Source: Picocystis sp. L7 (lineage: Eukaryota; Chlorophyta; Picocystophyceae; Picocystales; Picocystaceae). Taken from it: a stretch of DNA of 64,000 nucleotides. The stretch is from NCBI GenBank assembly GCA_020975725.1, contig QXJR01000015.1, forward strand, positions 62,001 to 126,000, written 5' to 3'. Shown in pieces: positions 22,001-31,580 of this stretch. The notes under the pieces were generated by a model, which did no database searches, was not told the DNA's origin, and saw only the letters and a list, made by a program, of their open reading frames with translations. Both the position numbers and the translations under genes were made by a program. How positions within the stretch are numbered: position 1 is the first letter of the stretch; each line of letters starts with the position of its first letter.

Positions 22001-23898
22001 TCATTCAACTGCTGCTTGAATTGGAACCCCACGCTTGTCAACCGGAAACTAGACTTCGTTGGCGATTGAGCCTCTTGCAGTAAGAATATCTCTTTCAGAA
22101 AATTAAAATTGGATTGTGAAATCAAGCTGGTGTGTTCAGCCACTACATAGTCCCTGTTTTTCTCCAACAAATGCTCGCTGTTGTAGACCACCTGTCCTGC
22201 ATAGTGGTTGACAGCAAAGCGACCTGGCGTTCGGTCGGATGCTTCGAAGCGTGGGTGAGAGTTAAGATGCTTGCAAAGCGAGACACAGAGGTCTTTGTGC
22301 GTAGTCTTTGGTAAGCGGCATGCCTCGTCGATTTGGGACAAAATTCCATTGGGCTCTGCCTCGATGACATCTAGAACGTCCTGGTTGTCTCGAAAGTCAA
22401 TGTACGACCAATCTATGCCTTCGTTCTGGTAGTCCTCTTGCTCCCTTTTAAAAATCTGCTGGTTGAATTGTTGCTGTAACTTTTCATTGGCCAAGTTGAT
22501 GCACAGTTGCTCGAAAGAATTCTGATCAAAGCTTTCAAAACCATAGATGTCAAGGATACTGATGGTCCTCTGTTCGGTGTCACGATCCTCGCCCGATGCA
22601 TCGGCGCTTCCCAGACACTGGTTGATTGCCCCCACCAGCCAATCGAACAACCTAGCGTAGATTGTCTTTGCAAGCGAGTTTCTAGATTCTGTTGCGGCAC
22701 TGGCACCGAGAGGCTTTATGATTTTCTCTTTACGGGCCTCGATCACTCGTTGAGTTAGTGCTGCAAATAAGGCATGAGAAGAGCACCCTAGCAGCTCTGC
22801 TGCGTGCCCCAAGTGGGTCTCTGCATCGGTATCCGACAGGTTTGCCCCTTCAACCATCCCATCCAAGGAATCTGAAAAGGTAATGTTTCCAAGATGAAGA
22901 ACTGCGGCCACGGTTTGCAGGAGGCTGTCTATTTTCTGGTCGGAGATGCCCATGGCTCTCATGGCATCCATAGTCTCTAAGAACTGCTCTGCATCACTGG
23001 ATGCACCGAGGTGGTAGGTTTGGCTCTGCGACAGGTACCGAAAGCTCCTGGCCCCCCCGTGGAGCTTGTACTTCTCCCTTTGCATGGGGCTAGCTTCGGC
23101 ACAGAGTTGGTAGAAAATGTGGTAGCTTCGCTCTGATAGGGCTAAGTCTACGACCCTCGTTCTCTCCAGTAGGTACGTGCGAATTTTTGCCCCCCTGATG
23201 TTCCCTCGTTGGTCGAAGGCCAATTCCACGTACTTGCCGAACCGGGAGGAGTTGTCATTCCTCACGGTCTTGGCGTTCCCGAAAGCTTCGAGGAGGGGAT
23301 TTGATCTCAGCACCTGGGCTTCCACAATTTTGAACGTCTTTTCACCTCGTGTTTCCTCTCCTGACCTTCTTTTCGTCCCTTTCTGCGCCAGGTATTGCAT
23401 GACGTACTTGGCAGATTCTGTCTTCCCTGCCCCGCTCTCCCCGGCGATGAGGATGGACTGGGGTTGACCGTCTTCCATCATGCTTCTGAAGGCTTGTTCA
23501 GCCACAGCATAGACGTGTGGTTTGACTTGTCCTTGTACAGCTCCAGCATACATGGCCATGGCAGGTGCGCCGTAGAGGGGCACCCTTCTCATGGGATTGA
23601 CTGCTACCAGGATGGGTCCACAGTAGGTGTAGATGAAATCCAGCTGATACCTCGACCTGAGGTTGTGGAGCACGCCTGGTTCGTGTATGAAGTCGAGCTG
23701 TATGAGATCGTCTACGCCCACGTCTTCTTCGTTCTGCGGGAGCACGTCCGACGCTTGTACCTCTTGGACGTTGGTTTCGTCTTCCAGCACCACTTGGACG
23801 TGTCCTGAGGATCCTTCCTTCTCCACTACCGTCCCGGATCGCCATGGATCTCCCTGCCCTCCTCCTCCACGCACCCAAACCCTCGTTCCCGTCGCCAT
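19078..23898 (-). CDS. Class XI-type (myosin V-like) unconventional myosin
   Basis: An actin-based organelle and vesicle motor of 1606 residues from the ATG at 23898. Domains in order: SH3-like N-terminus (about 1-50); motor domain (about 60-720) with P-loop GESGAGKTE, switch I NDNSSRFGKY and switch II DIYGFESF; a neck with about five or six IQ motifs (about 740-880, e.g. AALLMQACWKSYKAKQWY, AAISIQSYWRMALVRR); a predicted dimerising coiled coil (about 890-1130); and a globular tail with a DIL-type domain (about 1330-1570). This is the plant myosin XI layout. A few codons upstream are open but start with no ATG. There is no intron in 4.8 kb. The convergent neighbour is CHLH. Confidence 0.96.
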   Translation of the reverse strand: MATGTRVWVRGGGGQGDPWRSGTVVEKEGSSGHVQVVLEDETNVQEVQASDVLPQNEEDVGVDDLIQLDFIHEPGVLHNLRSRYQLDFIYTYCGPILVAVNPMRRVPLYGAPAMAMYAGAVQGQVKPHVYAVAEQAFRSMMEDGQPQSILIAGESGAGKTESAKYVMQYLAQKGTKRRSGEETRGEKTFKIVEAQVLRSNPLLEAFGNAKTVRNDNSSRFGKYVELAFDQRGNIRGAKIRTYLLERTRVVDLALSERSYHIFYQLCAEASPMQREKYKLHGGARSFRYLSQSQTYHLGASSDAEQFLETMDAMRAMGISDQKIDSLLQTVAAVLHLGNITFSDSLDGMVEGANLSDTDAETHLGHAAELLGCSSHALFAALTQRVIEARKEKIIKPLGASAATESRNSLAKTIYARLFDWLVGAINQCLGSADASGEDRDTEQRTISILDIYGFESFDQNSFEQLCINLANEKLQQQFNQQIFKREQEDYQNEGIDWSYIDFRDNQDVLDVIEAEPNGILSQIDEACRLPKTTHKDLCVSLCKHLNSHPRFEASDRTPGRFAVNHYAGQVVYNSEHLLEKNRDYVVAEHTSLISQSNFNFLKEIFLLQEAQSPTKSSFRLTSVGFQFKQQLNELMRALRKTQPHYIRCIKPNPQGEPGEFDSSYSLEQLRCGGVMEAVRIANQGFPARKFYLQFAIRYGLLIPTTKYGPKMGWDEHAAKAITKNVLQVTGANGWQLGHTRVFLKAGCLAVLESAVNQRWTEAALLMQACWKSYKAKQWYQKLRSSTIQLQAGVRGLAARKKLRRLRVEKAAISIQSYWRMALVRRAFIEHKQEQSAIRIQSFMRMWLARQRYLKDTEAGKKALVRRRREQAAIVLQKFVRKKLAMNRVQKRKAKQQYVSRLEEENAQLKASLVELQISLEEREVELKALRSTAGPMVVDTSTEAPESTAPPSADSAASPVLGEPLTASTLQLQEKLEAKEHLLLQLQNASTIQANECEELQRDLHFYQDELFALRTQLAQKESENDSLLSKIKILEEKVASEEEIKERMLSLQEENAANEGKVLKLLVELDQVGTLLEESRIAGQEEKSRIQKLETQLEQESQEIDQWRATATDYEVRLADALCRLDILQNQVLEAKTPSSASAKKPASRPKSAANYVHRSEVDRFVRAAFSRNTETIHLERNGLKDASKSFVGGSSRALAKVVFGVPHSAWLIADCLYKWSCRTTKPVLPATGGFYDGTDEWLSVDGALNVVTSRVRRVASSGMLETQAHWLSVSIALEAFLAHGYASSEESHTRRHLSSCRQLVRSLITRLAHLVLTTVKSELEPHLVACSQAKLDVQHPSKPPSLKASAPSSIKSELPLLDGEDDLLASPWRNVVSSLTTALQVLQSKMVPPATVRYFFLRVFRFIDAELLNTLLMRRECCSTRNARSISAGIVMIEEWAKHDGEGWCGSEHEISASLCHIEEAAHFLQVHKEDLSRAHRQGVHPGEFLGRVCPALTLTQVVQLTAHHHDDWLAPRSTSHATVALLADLRKAITAQQNDGKAECLLFDVEERLFGNMSDKEDEFPEPIQFSMKAILGKYRDIEHECASKVVPENFANVLVQTG

Positions 23899-23999
23899 CG
23901 CCCCGCCTGATCGCGTTTCTGACCTGTCCAACGTCGGCGTCGGATGCGCTTCCCAATTGGCGAACGTGTCTTCGAAGCTATCCCTTCCTCACCCTCGGG

Positions 24000-24370
24000 A
24001 TCATCGATCCAACCCTCCTCTTTCGATCCCCCTTTCTATCCCTTTTCCTCTCCTTCGATCCCCCTTTCTTTCTCTTCCCTTTTCCTCTCCTTCGATCCCC
24101 CTTTCGATCCCTTTTCCTCTCCTTCGATCCCCCTTTCTCTTCCCTTTTCCTCTCCTTCGATCCCCCTTTCTCTCCTCTCCTTCGATCCCCCTTTCTCTTC
24201 CCTTTTCCTCTCCTTCGATCCCCCTTTCTCTCCTCTCTTTCGATCCCCCTTTCTCTTCCCTTTTCCTCTCCGATCCCCCTTTCTCTCCTCTGTTTCTATC
24301 CCCCTTTCTCTTCCCTTTTCCTTCTTGTCTCTTTTTCTCCCTTCCTCTCCTGTCATTCCCTTTCTCTCCA
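24000..24370. repeat. Pyrimidine-rich minisatellite upstream of the myosin gene
   Basis: Repeated units of about 27-45 bp made from CTTTCGATCCCC and CTTTCTCTTCCCTTTTCCTC, degenerate towards the right. On the myosin coding strand it is purine-rich and lies about 100-470 bp upstream of the ATG. Confidence 0.9.
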
Positions 24371-25721
24371 TCCACGTTCGGTCCCTCTCCTTCTCTTACC
24401 TTCCCGAAGGCGGGGAATGGACCGATTGCAATCCACCTTGTACGGACGTCCAGTTGCACCCACATAACCATGCGGAGGGATGTACGAAGGGTGGACTGGA
24501 ATTGACGTGGTGGCGCTCGAACACACGCACACACAAAGAGGTAGGTGACTTGGGAGAGGGAGGGTGCAAGAAACGCACACGAGCGATCACGGTCAAAGGA
24601 CGTCGCAAGGGATCACCGACCCACCACAAGCGAATGAGGGGGACCGCTAGAAGCGGGACGTGCGATCATGATGCCAAGTTCGAAATCGTGGACATCCATG
24701 CGGAAAGACATGCCTTGGCAAAGTCCCTTCCGTCCGCTTTGGGTGGATTCATGCATCTATGCAGATGCACTTTTGCTAGCGACAAATTCCTCGCACGCAA
24801 GATCGATGCCTGTGGTAGAACAACCATGCGTGGTATCGTATGCACTGTTGGAGAATCGTTCCGTACGGATCCTCGACCCTGGAGCTCACGTTGGGATACC
24901 TTGTGCGCCTTCACCGTTCCTCCTTCTTCTCCGTTCTAGATTCGTTGTGACCTTCGATTTTCAGAGAGGTTTCCAACCACCTGCACATGCAAAGCGTACG
25001 GAATTTGCCTCCAACGTTCTCCCATTGGCATGGAACATGTGGGTTTGCATAAAGGCGCGTTCCCAACTTGCCCAGAGGAATCTCAAACGCATCGTCCAAC
25101 AATGCATGATCCTTACACCGTACGTTTATACATCGAAATCTTTCAATGGAACATGGTTGATGTCCAACATAGCCGTAGTTCTCGAAGCATGGCTCTTCGA
25201 AATTACTTGCACCACCTTTTTCCACCCACATGCGCTCTACGTTTAGGTGTGCAATATCGCACACTTCTCACGCTACACGTCAAACGCGGATGCGAGACCG
25301 GGTGGATCCATGACGGTACATCGCACATGTAATCTTCGGCTGAGCCATAGTGGGGACCCAAGGTGTGGAACGACGATTCGGTGCAGCCCAAGCAATCGAC
25401 CAGACTTACCACGTACCATCTCGTGTGAAAGAACGGTGGCCACGCGCACGTGTTCGTTCGACCGCCCGGCCGTCACCTTTCCATCGTCGCACGTGCTCGT
25501 TCCGTCGTTGGACCTGCCGTGGTTGAAGTAAGGATCGCTGGACAGGTTGGTGTGTTGGTTCCACCGTCGGTTTTCCTCGCCAGTGTGGATGGAGAGTTCC
25601 TTTTGGCTCGTACATGCATCCACCACGTCCCTTGGCTTCTCCCCGAAGGACTGTCCAAAGACAGCATGGATCGCTTGGCAGGGGTGGGATTTGGCGGGAA
25701 GGTTCGTCTCAGTTTTCGACG
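24371..25721. other. Intergenic stretch between myosin and Nse3
   Basis: No recognisable gene; open frames are short and overlapping. Base composition is mixed and no tandem repeat is seen after 24370. Confidence 0.5.
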
Positions 25722-26687
25722 ATGGCGACGCGACGAAGGACGCGTCGCGACGGCGATGTCGAACCGATCCGTGCGAAACGGAGCAAGAGGGAGGTGGAGG
25801 AGGAAGCGAAGGGAGTGGAAGAACGGGAAGAACCGCCCTCTGAAGACGAGTCGCTTCTCGATCTGAGACGGACGTATCGGAAAGCAGCACAGACCGCAGA
25901 AGCGAAGCTCGAAGCGTTGGATCTCTCGGAAGAAGTGTGGATGGAACTGGTGGCTCGCGTGGTGAGACACGTCGTATTCAAAAGCCAGAGGAACTGCGCA
26001 CCCATCACGCGACCGGAACTCAACCAAGCCGTCCTCGAAGACACCAGGCTGAAAGAACTAGGAAGGAAAGGTCTGGCTGCATTGGTCATTGCGGTCGCTC
26101 AATACAAGCTGTTGGACGCTTTTGGACTGGAAATGAAAGAGGTCAGTCGAGTTAGGCCAAGGCATGCGGCCAATGCGGATCGGAAGAAAGCACTGACGGG
26201 AGATGCAGAAGTGAAAGTGTTCATCCTCCGAAGCGCTCTCCCACCGCAGCTACGCAGGTTTGCGCAGCTACCAAGGGAAGACAGCAGCAGAGCCCTAGCG
26301 TTTGTGGTGGCGAATCTCGTGAAACTTGCAGGGGACAGCCTGGGCGAGGATGCACTGTGGAAGTACTTGGGAGAGCTCGGTATCAAGAAGGGGACGAGAG
26401 ATCACCCTGCCTTCGGCGATGTTGAAGAAGAGCTGAAGAAATTGGTGAGGCAGAGGTATCTGATCAAGGAAAAGTGCGCACAGGGCGTTGGCGAGGAACA
26501 CGAATACCAACTGGCAGAGAACGCAGTCGATGAATTCCCTAGAGAGAAAATGGACGCTCACTTCAAGGAGCTGTTGAAGAGGGCTGGAATCCCGGGGGGC
26601 GACTCGGAGGGCGATGGAGAAGAAGAGGATGCCAAAGTGAAAATAAAGCATCAGTCGAAAGATCGCAAAGCTGGTAGGAAGGAGTAG
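25722..26687 (+). CDS. NSE3: SMC5/6 complex subunit Nse3 (MAGE-domain protein)
   Basis: Nse3 pairs with Nse1 and Nse4 in the SMC5/6 complex that acts in DNA repair and chromosome stability in the nucleus. The 321-residue product starts at the ATG at 25722 with a basic, probably nuclear-targeting N-terminus (about 1-25). The MAGE homology domain follows (about residues 65-290): a first winged-helix part with VVFKSQRNCAPITRPELNQA and AVAQYKLLDAFGLEMKEV, and a second with AGDSLGEDALWKYLGELGI, DHPAFGDVEE and VRQRYLIKEK, the classic MAGE pattern. The C-terminus is acidic and then basic. The gene converges on protoporphyrinogen oxidase with only 92 bp between the stops. A longer in-frame upstream ATG at 25614 gives residues that do not look protein-like. 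Confidence 0.88.
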   Translation: MATRRRTRRDGDVEPIRAKRSKREVEEEAKGVEEREEPPSEDESLLDLRRTYRKAAQTAEAKLEALDLSEEVWMELVARVVRHVVFKSQRNCAPITRPELNQAVLEDTRLKELGRKGLAALVIAVAQYKLLDAFGLEMKEVSRVRPRHAANADRKKALTGDAEVKVFILRSALPPQLRRFAQLPREDSSRALAFVVANLVKLAGDSLGEDALWKYLGELGIKKGTRDHPAFGDVEEELKKLVRQRYLIKEKCAQGVGEEHEYQLAENAVDEFPREKMDAHFKELLKRAGIPGGDSEGDGEEEDAKVKIKHQSKDRKAGRKE

Positions 26688-26696
26688 TGAAACTAC

Positions 26697-26701
26697 TTAC
26701 A
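26697..26701 (-). promoter_or_regulatory. Polyadenylation signal TGTAA (PPOX gene)
   Basis: TTACA on the plus strand 78 nt past the PPOX stop; it lies right after the stop of the convergent Nse3 gene. Confidence 0.5.
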
Positions 26702-26779
26702 AAGAAAGATTATTGTTTTCCAGGGGCGTATCAGCATCCCAAACGGACGATACGCCTAGCCTAACACCAGTGACCTGTC

Positions 26780-28426
26780 TCAAACAAAAAAGGCTTCCTC
26801 TTCTTGACCTGCTGCAGGGGTTGCGGCAGAGGCATTCATGAGCGTCAAGAATTCTGAGATCTCTTTTGCGCTCTCGTATGCACCTTCCACGCACTTGCCC
26901 AAAGCAACGCCAGAAACGTAATTTCCCCCGAGGAAGAGTCCCTCCATGCCTGCATCCGCGATCCCTTGCCTGGCAGATTCTACAGTCTCAAGGTGTCCAA
27001 GCAAGAATTGGGGGATGGCCTTGGGCCAGACCCTCACCCCAACTACCTTGGGTGCCGGTGCGTCCTCCTTGATCAGCATCTTGCGAATGTCTGTGTCCAC
27101 CTGCTTGACAAGTTCTTCCTTTGGCATGTTCAGGATGGACGGGTTCAGGGTCCCTCCAATGTAATTCAAGAACATCACCTCGTCGTCCGGGCAACGGTCA
27201 GGAAAGAGGGAGCTCGAATAGATGGTTCCGAGGGTGGTTATGCCCTGTGTGCGCGGATGCAGTTGGCCGAATCCCGGGAGGTTGCCATCAGGAGCCAGCC
27301 GGTCGGATCGCACGGAAGACTTGGGATACACCAGAGTCACGGCGCCGACAGGAGGATAATACAGGCTCGAAAGTGCATCTGCTGCATCCAGGGAAGCCTC
27401 TTTCACCAGCGTGGCTGCCACGTAAGCGGGAACAGTCAGAACGACCGTTTTGGTCTCTACGACCTGAACGCCTTCGGGGGTGCTGTACGTCAGCTTGAAG
27501 ACACCGTTTTCCTTCTGGATTTGGTCCAGAGTGTAGTTGACCTTCACCCGATCCCCAAGCATATGGGAGATGGCTTCTGGGAGCTGCTTGAGGCCTCGAC
27601 GAAAGGACCCGACAGTCTGTCCCTTAGGCTTGGGAAGCCTTGGATCCACAGGATCCGGGTTGTTCTTCTTCTCCTGGATTGCTTTGATTGATCCGCCGAC
27701 GATGGATCCTCCGATCTCTTCCAATCGCTGGACTTTGCCGAAGGCGGCCTTCATGCTCAGTTTGGTTGGATCTCCCGCGTACACGCCGGAACAGAAGGGT
27801 TCGATGAGTCGGTAGAACACCTCGTCCCCGAGGTTCCTCTTCACAAACTGTTCCACCGTTTCTTCACCCGCTGGTGGTTGGGGTCGCAATCCCATGGCTC
27901 CCAGACCTGCACGGATTTTGCCTGGGAAGGACATGAGATCGAAGAAAGGCAGGTCGGCGGGCGAGGCAGGCACAGGTCTGAGTTTTCCTTCCCACCAGAC
28001 GAACCTGGGTGCATTGGGATCCCCCAGCACGAGCTCGTCTTTGAGTCCACTGTCCACTGCCATTTTCAGCACGGCTTGTGAGGGTTGGAAGCTGTTGGGT
28101 CCTTCTTCCCAGAGGTATTTGCCGTCCTCCGAGGTCATGGAGGTGATGTTTCCACCCACTCGTTCCCTGGCTTCGGTGACCAGCACCTTGGACGCCCGTT
28201 CGGCGTGTTCCAGCGCCAGTGCTTGTGCCGTGCACAGTCCAGAGATCCCACCTCCCACCACCACGCAATCGTACGTCTCCTCGGCCGCATGGCACGCCGT
28301 CCTGCGCGGGCGTTCGTCGCTCGTGGCCCTCCACGGACCCCTCGGCGTCCTCTGCACGCCCAGGACCCCCTTTCTCGTCCTTCGGAGGTCCGTCGTGCGC
28401 GCCATCGGCGTCTTCGCCATGGCCAT
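26780..28426 (-). CDS. PPOX: Protoporphyrinogen IX oxidase, plastid (PPOX)
   Basis: This FAD enzyme oxidises protoporphyrinogen IX to protoporphyrin IX, the last step shared by haem and chlorophyll synthesis, and so makes the substrate of the Mg-chelatase encoded about 8 kb away. The ATG at 28426 gives 548 residues. Residues 1-50 are basic and Ser/Thr/Arg-rich like a transit peptide; the FAD dinucleotide-binding motif VVVGGGISGLCTAQAL follows. Other family stretches are EEGPNSFQPS, EPFCSGVYAGDPTKLSM and the C-terminal GLFLGGNYVSGVALGKCVEGAYESA. Length and motifs fit plant-type PPOX. The frame is open to an earlier ATG at 28642, so a longer presequence is possible. No intron seen. Confidence 0.95.
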   Translation of the reverse strand: MAMAKTPMARTTDLRRTRKGVLGVQRTPRGPWRATSDERPRRTACHAAEETYDCVVVGGGISGLCTAQALALEHAERASKVLVTEARERVGGNITSMTSEDGKYLWEEGPNSFQPSQAVLKMAVDSGLKDELVLGDPNAPRFVWWEGKLRPVPASPADLPFFDLMSFPGKIRAGLGAMGLRPQPPAGEETVEQFVKRNLGDEVFYRLIEPFCSGVYAGDPTKLSMKAAFGKVQRLEEIGGSIVGGSIKAIQEKKNNPDPVDPRLPKPKGQTVGSFRRGLKQLPEAISHMLGDRVKVNYTLDQIQKENGVFKLTYSTPEGVQVVETKTVVLTVPAYVAATLVKEASLDAADALSSLYYPPVGAVTLVYPKSSVRSDRLAPDGNLPGFGQLHPRTQGITTLGTIYSSSLFPDRCPDDEVMFLNYIGGTLNPSILNMPKEELVKQVDTDIRKMLIKEDAPAPKVVGVRVWPKAIPQFLLGHLETVESARQGIADAGMEGLFLGGNYVSGVALGKCVEGAYESAKEISEFLTLMNASAATPAAGQEEEAFFV

Positions 28427-29163
28427 GGCGGTGCGAGATGGAACACGTCGAAAGCGAACGTGCGCTTTCGTCGCACCACTCGACCCACCCAGGAACGCGC
28501 GCCGTCGAGGAAAGCAGAGGGTGGCGGAGAAGATCCTCGACGCATGCGGCGGATCTCGGGGCAACCACCGGGCGGATCCCCGGATCGAACCGTACCGCGT
28601 CGAGGAAAGGTGAGGCGTTGAAAGGAATGCTCGTCGGGTCATGGCGATCTGGGCGGATCGAATCGGACCCCGTCGGCTCGGAGGAGATCTCGGACGTCAT
28701 CCGGAACCTCACCTCGATTTAAGCAACGAATTCACCAGGTGGATGGCCAAGGATCCTCCGATGAAAGGAAGACAGAACCGATCCACGAAAGGGGAACTGG
28801 GATCGATAGTAAGGAAAGGAGCCGGGTTCGACCGTGGAAAAGGCAGTTCGAAGGGGGGATGGTACCGATACCAAGCCGGAAACATGGCCTCAGACAAAGC
28901 AAGTCCATTCACTTGGTTTACAAACGATCCAAAACGACCCTATGATCAATGCTGGAAAACGAAGAGGGTCACCGCTTCCACACGCTTCAATGCCTGCCTG
29001 CTCACAAGGGTGCTTCGGCCCAAGCCACGGAGGAAAGGGATGCACGTGCTCTCCTTGCAAATCCCCAGTCCTGTGGACTACACGAAGCCGGCAAGGTGCA
29101 GGGCAGGAAGGGAAGCCCGTAAAATCTGCAAAGTGATTGCTGGACGGACAGATAAACGAGGAC
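28427..29163. other. Intergenic stretch between PPOX and CCT6
   Basis: A 185-codon open frame on the plus strand (28641-29198) has no recognisable content and runs into the CCT6 3' end, so I do not call it. It holds the PPOX promoter side and the CCT6 3' flank. Confidence 0.45.
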
Positions 29164-31145
29164 CTATCCTTTGCGCATGTTTCTACCTGCGCGCATGACC
29201 TCGTCCACCAACAAGAGCTGAGAAGCAATCACCGGAGCAGAGTTGAGCAACTGACGCTTGACCAACCAGTTGTCATACACACCTTCCATGCCTGGGATCA
29301 TGGGCTCCCCTGACACAACGTCTAGACCCACGACATTTCCTTTCTCGTGCTCTTCCTGGAGGTTGATCAGCGTCTCTTGAGCGTCGAAGCCGCTGTTCTC
29401 CGCGAGGATCTTGGGGATGCTCATGAGAGCATCCGCCATCGCTTGCACACCCAACTTGGCTTTTCCTTCCACGTTCTTCTTGGCTTCCTTCTCGAGATGC
29501 CTCGCAGCGGCAATCTCGAACGCCCCACCCCCTGGGACCACTGCCTTGTCTTCAATGGCGTTCTTGACCGCTCGGAGGCCGTCCCGGATGGCATCCTTCA
29601 TCTGCGCCAGCGTGTGATCATTCCCCGATGTCAGAAGGAGGGTGCACGATCGCGGATTGGCCACGTCTTGGACGAAGGTGTACTTTTCTTCTCCCAGGAC
29701 GTGTTCGTACACCTCTCCAGCATATCCCAAGGCTTCTGGGACCAGCTCGTCCACAGTGTTCACGGATTGGCCCCCGCAGGCCAGCACGAGACGTTCCATG
29801 TTGCGCTTCTTGGCGCGTCTGAGGGCAATGATGCCTTCTACGGCCAGCATTTCCAACGAGATGGGATCGATACCCTTTTGGTTGATGACCACGAAGCTCT
29901 TGTCCGTTCCATCGCAGACTTTCTTCTTCAGATCGATCACGCGTTGGACGCGTTCGTCGGTGAACGCCCTTTCGGACTGGACCATCTTCTCCCTCTGTTC
30001 TGCGGTGCTGTAGAAAAATCCAGAGTTCACTTCGCTCTTTTCGTACTCCAGGGATATGTTGCAGGTGAGTATGCAGCAGTTCTTGGCGTGCTTCTTCATG
30101 TCTGGGTGTCTAGTCCCATGATCCAGCACCAATCCTTTGATGAGCTTGGAATCTTCTTCGCTCTTGTGTTTCATGTGCATGATTTCCACCATGTGCAGAT
30201 CGATGGGTTCGTTCGGCGTCCGGATGGTCAGGACGGCATCCACCACCATGTCGGTGAGCCTTTCTCCCAGCGCTTTGCGCACTTTGGTGCACAGCGCAGT
30301 CTTGGCCACGCAGCAGAGCATCTCTCGATCCGGGTTCTCTTCGGTGACGTTGATGTCCAGCTTGAACTTGTCCAGGAACTCCACCGCTGCTCGTTTCGCG
30401 ACTTCCAATCCGTCCACCAGCACGCGTGGATGTACGCCGTCCGACAAGTACCGTTCGGCCGAGCGCATGATCTCTCCGATCAGGATGACCGTCGACGACG
30501 TGCCGTCTCTGCGTGCGTTCCTTCCAGGGTCAGTCGATCCGATTCGCAACCGCGCGTTCGCGTTCGCGTCTTTCCACGCACCCAGTGACGTCGTCTTGAG
30601 CGACCGCGGCTCTGGCGATCATCACCGCGGTGGGGTTTTGGATCTGCATCTCGCGCAGCAGCACGTTTCCATCTTTGGTGAGCTTGACGTCTGCCACACG
30701 CACGTTCCATCGCCTTTCTTCGTCAGCATTTTGCTCTCCTTCTCTTCCTTCGTTCGAATGTCCGTCTCTCCGAAGCAAAGCATGGCAAAGCATGGCAAAG
30801 CACGGCAAAGCACGTCGATCAGGACGATGGGTTGTGCAGCGGTCAACGCCGACGACCGCATCGTGTGCTTCCCTCGTGGCGCATGCGGGTGGCATGCACG
30901 CGTGTCTGTGCGTTCGCGTGCGTATCTCGCCATTTCGCGCGGATCTCCGTCCATGGCGCGAGACGGCGCCTTTCGGACTTACCTCCTGCGCCTCCCACGA
31001 GCATCTTGATCGTGCCTCGTGGACCGAGGTTGGTGCGCAGCACGTCTTCCAGTCCTTTGGCGGCGTTGAGGTTCATGAAGAGGGCGGCTGCAGATCCCAT
31101 GAGCTCGGCATTGGGGTTGAGGTTGCGCAAGGAAGACGAAGCCAT
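29164..31145 (-). CDS. CCT6: Chaperonin TCP-1 zeta subunit (CCT6), three exons
   Basis: One of eight subunits of the cytosolic TRiC/CCT ring that folds actin and tubulin. Exons on the minus strand are 30983-31145, 30582-30690 and 29164-30508, giving 538 residues, the usual length. Exon 1 carries LNPNAELMG and the ATP-site [13 protein letters not shown]; exon 2 has LTKDGN and [16 protein letters not shown]; exon 3 starts within the GDG(T/S) nucleotide motif and has [30 protein letters not shown] and the C-terminal [15 protein letters not shown] diagnostic of zeta. The splices were chosen because they restore the family sequence at both junctions. Intron 1 is phase 1 and intron 2 phase 2. An 18-bp perfect palindrome lies about 130 bp upstream of the ATG. 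Confidence 0.95.
30509..30581 (-). other. CCT6 intron 2 (73 bp)
   Basis: The donor is GG|GTGCGT and the acceptor is CGCAG|A. Splicing restores VTGDGTSST of the ATP-binding motif. Confidence 0.9.
30691..30982 (-). other. CCT6 intron 1 (292 bp) containing a 10-bp tandem repeat
   Basis: The donor is G|GTAAGT and the acceptor is TGGCAG|AC. Splicing restores [12 protein letters not shown]. The intron includes about four copies of a CATGGCAAAG unit at 30775-30815. Confidence 0.9.
30775..30815. repeat. 10-bp tandem repeat in CCT6 intron 1
   Basis: About four copies of CATGGCAAAG, two exact and the others with T-to-C changes. Confidence 0.85.
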
Positions 31146-31276
31146 GGCGTCGAACCGCGTGGATCGCGTTGGCCGCAATTGCCGCGAAATGGTCCAAGAG
31201 AGACGTCCCTTGGACCCCCCCCCTCCAATCAAGGATCCTTCTTCCCCTTTCAACGAGGGGATCGATCGGACTCGCT

Positions 31277-31294
31277 TTCCCTTTCGAAAGGGAA
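31277..31294. promoter_or_regulatory. 18-bp perfect palindrome upstream of CCT6
   Basis: The sequence TTCCCTTTCGAAAGGGAA is self-complementary and lies 132-149 bp upstream of the CCT6 ATG. It could bind a dimeric regulator; this is inference. Confidence 0.5.
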
Positions 31295-31559
31295 GGCGTG
31301 AAAGGAGGGTGAAGGAGGGAGGAAGGGATGGACCTGGCCCATGGATGGAGACGATGGTGAAACCCATCATCCATGGCTGTGAGATCCACACCCATTCCAC
31401 ACCAAGGACACGAATCCAAACACAGGAAAGGAAAGAACGAGACGGGACCGTCCTCGGCCCAGTCCGGGAGGATGGAGGAGCTCCCACAACGGGCACCACC
31501 ACCGTGGACGTGGAAAGGAGGACGAGAGCAGAACCAAAGATGTCGCCCAAAACAACAAA

Positions 31560-31564
31560 TTACA
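31560..31564 (-). promoter_or_regulatory. Polyadenylation signal TGTAA (HRD1-like gene)
   Basis: TTACA on the plus strand only 17 nt past the stop codon. Confidence 0.55.
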
Positions 31565-31580
31565 AACGCGAGATTCCTTC

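Larger units (their letters stand above)
31146..31580. other. CCT6 upstream region and HRD1 3' flank
   Basis: No gene. It holds two CCCTTTC motifs (31245-31251 and inside the palindrome), a perfect palindrome at 31277-31294 and the HRD1 polyadenylation signal. Confidence 0.5.

Noticed and set aside
24001-24534. Open frames of Arg/Lys/Glu/Gly repeats opposite the myosin upstream minisatellite
   Set aside because: The coding appearance comes from translating a short tandem repeat in all frames.
28641-29198. 185-codon plus-strand open frame between PPOX and CCT6
   Set aside because: Unrecognisable content, and it overlaps the true CCT6 3' end on the other strand.
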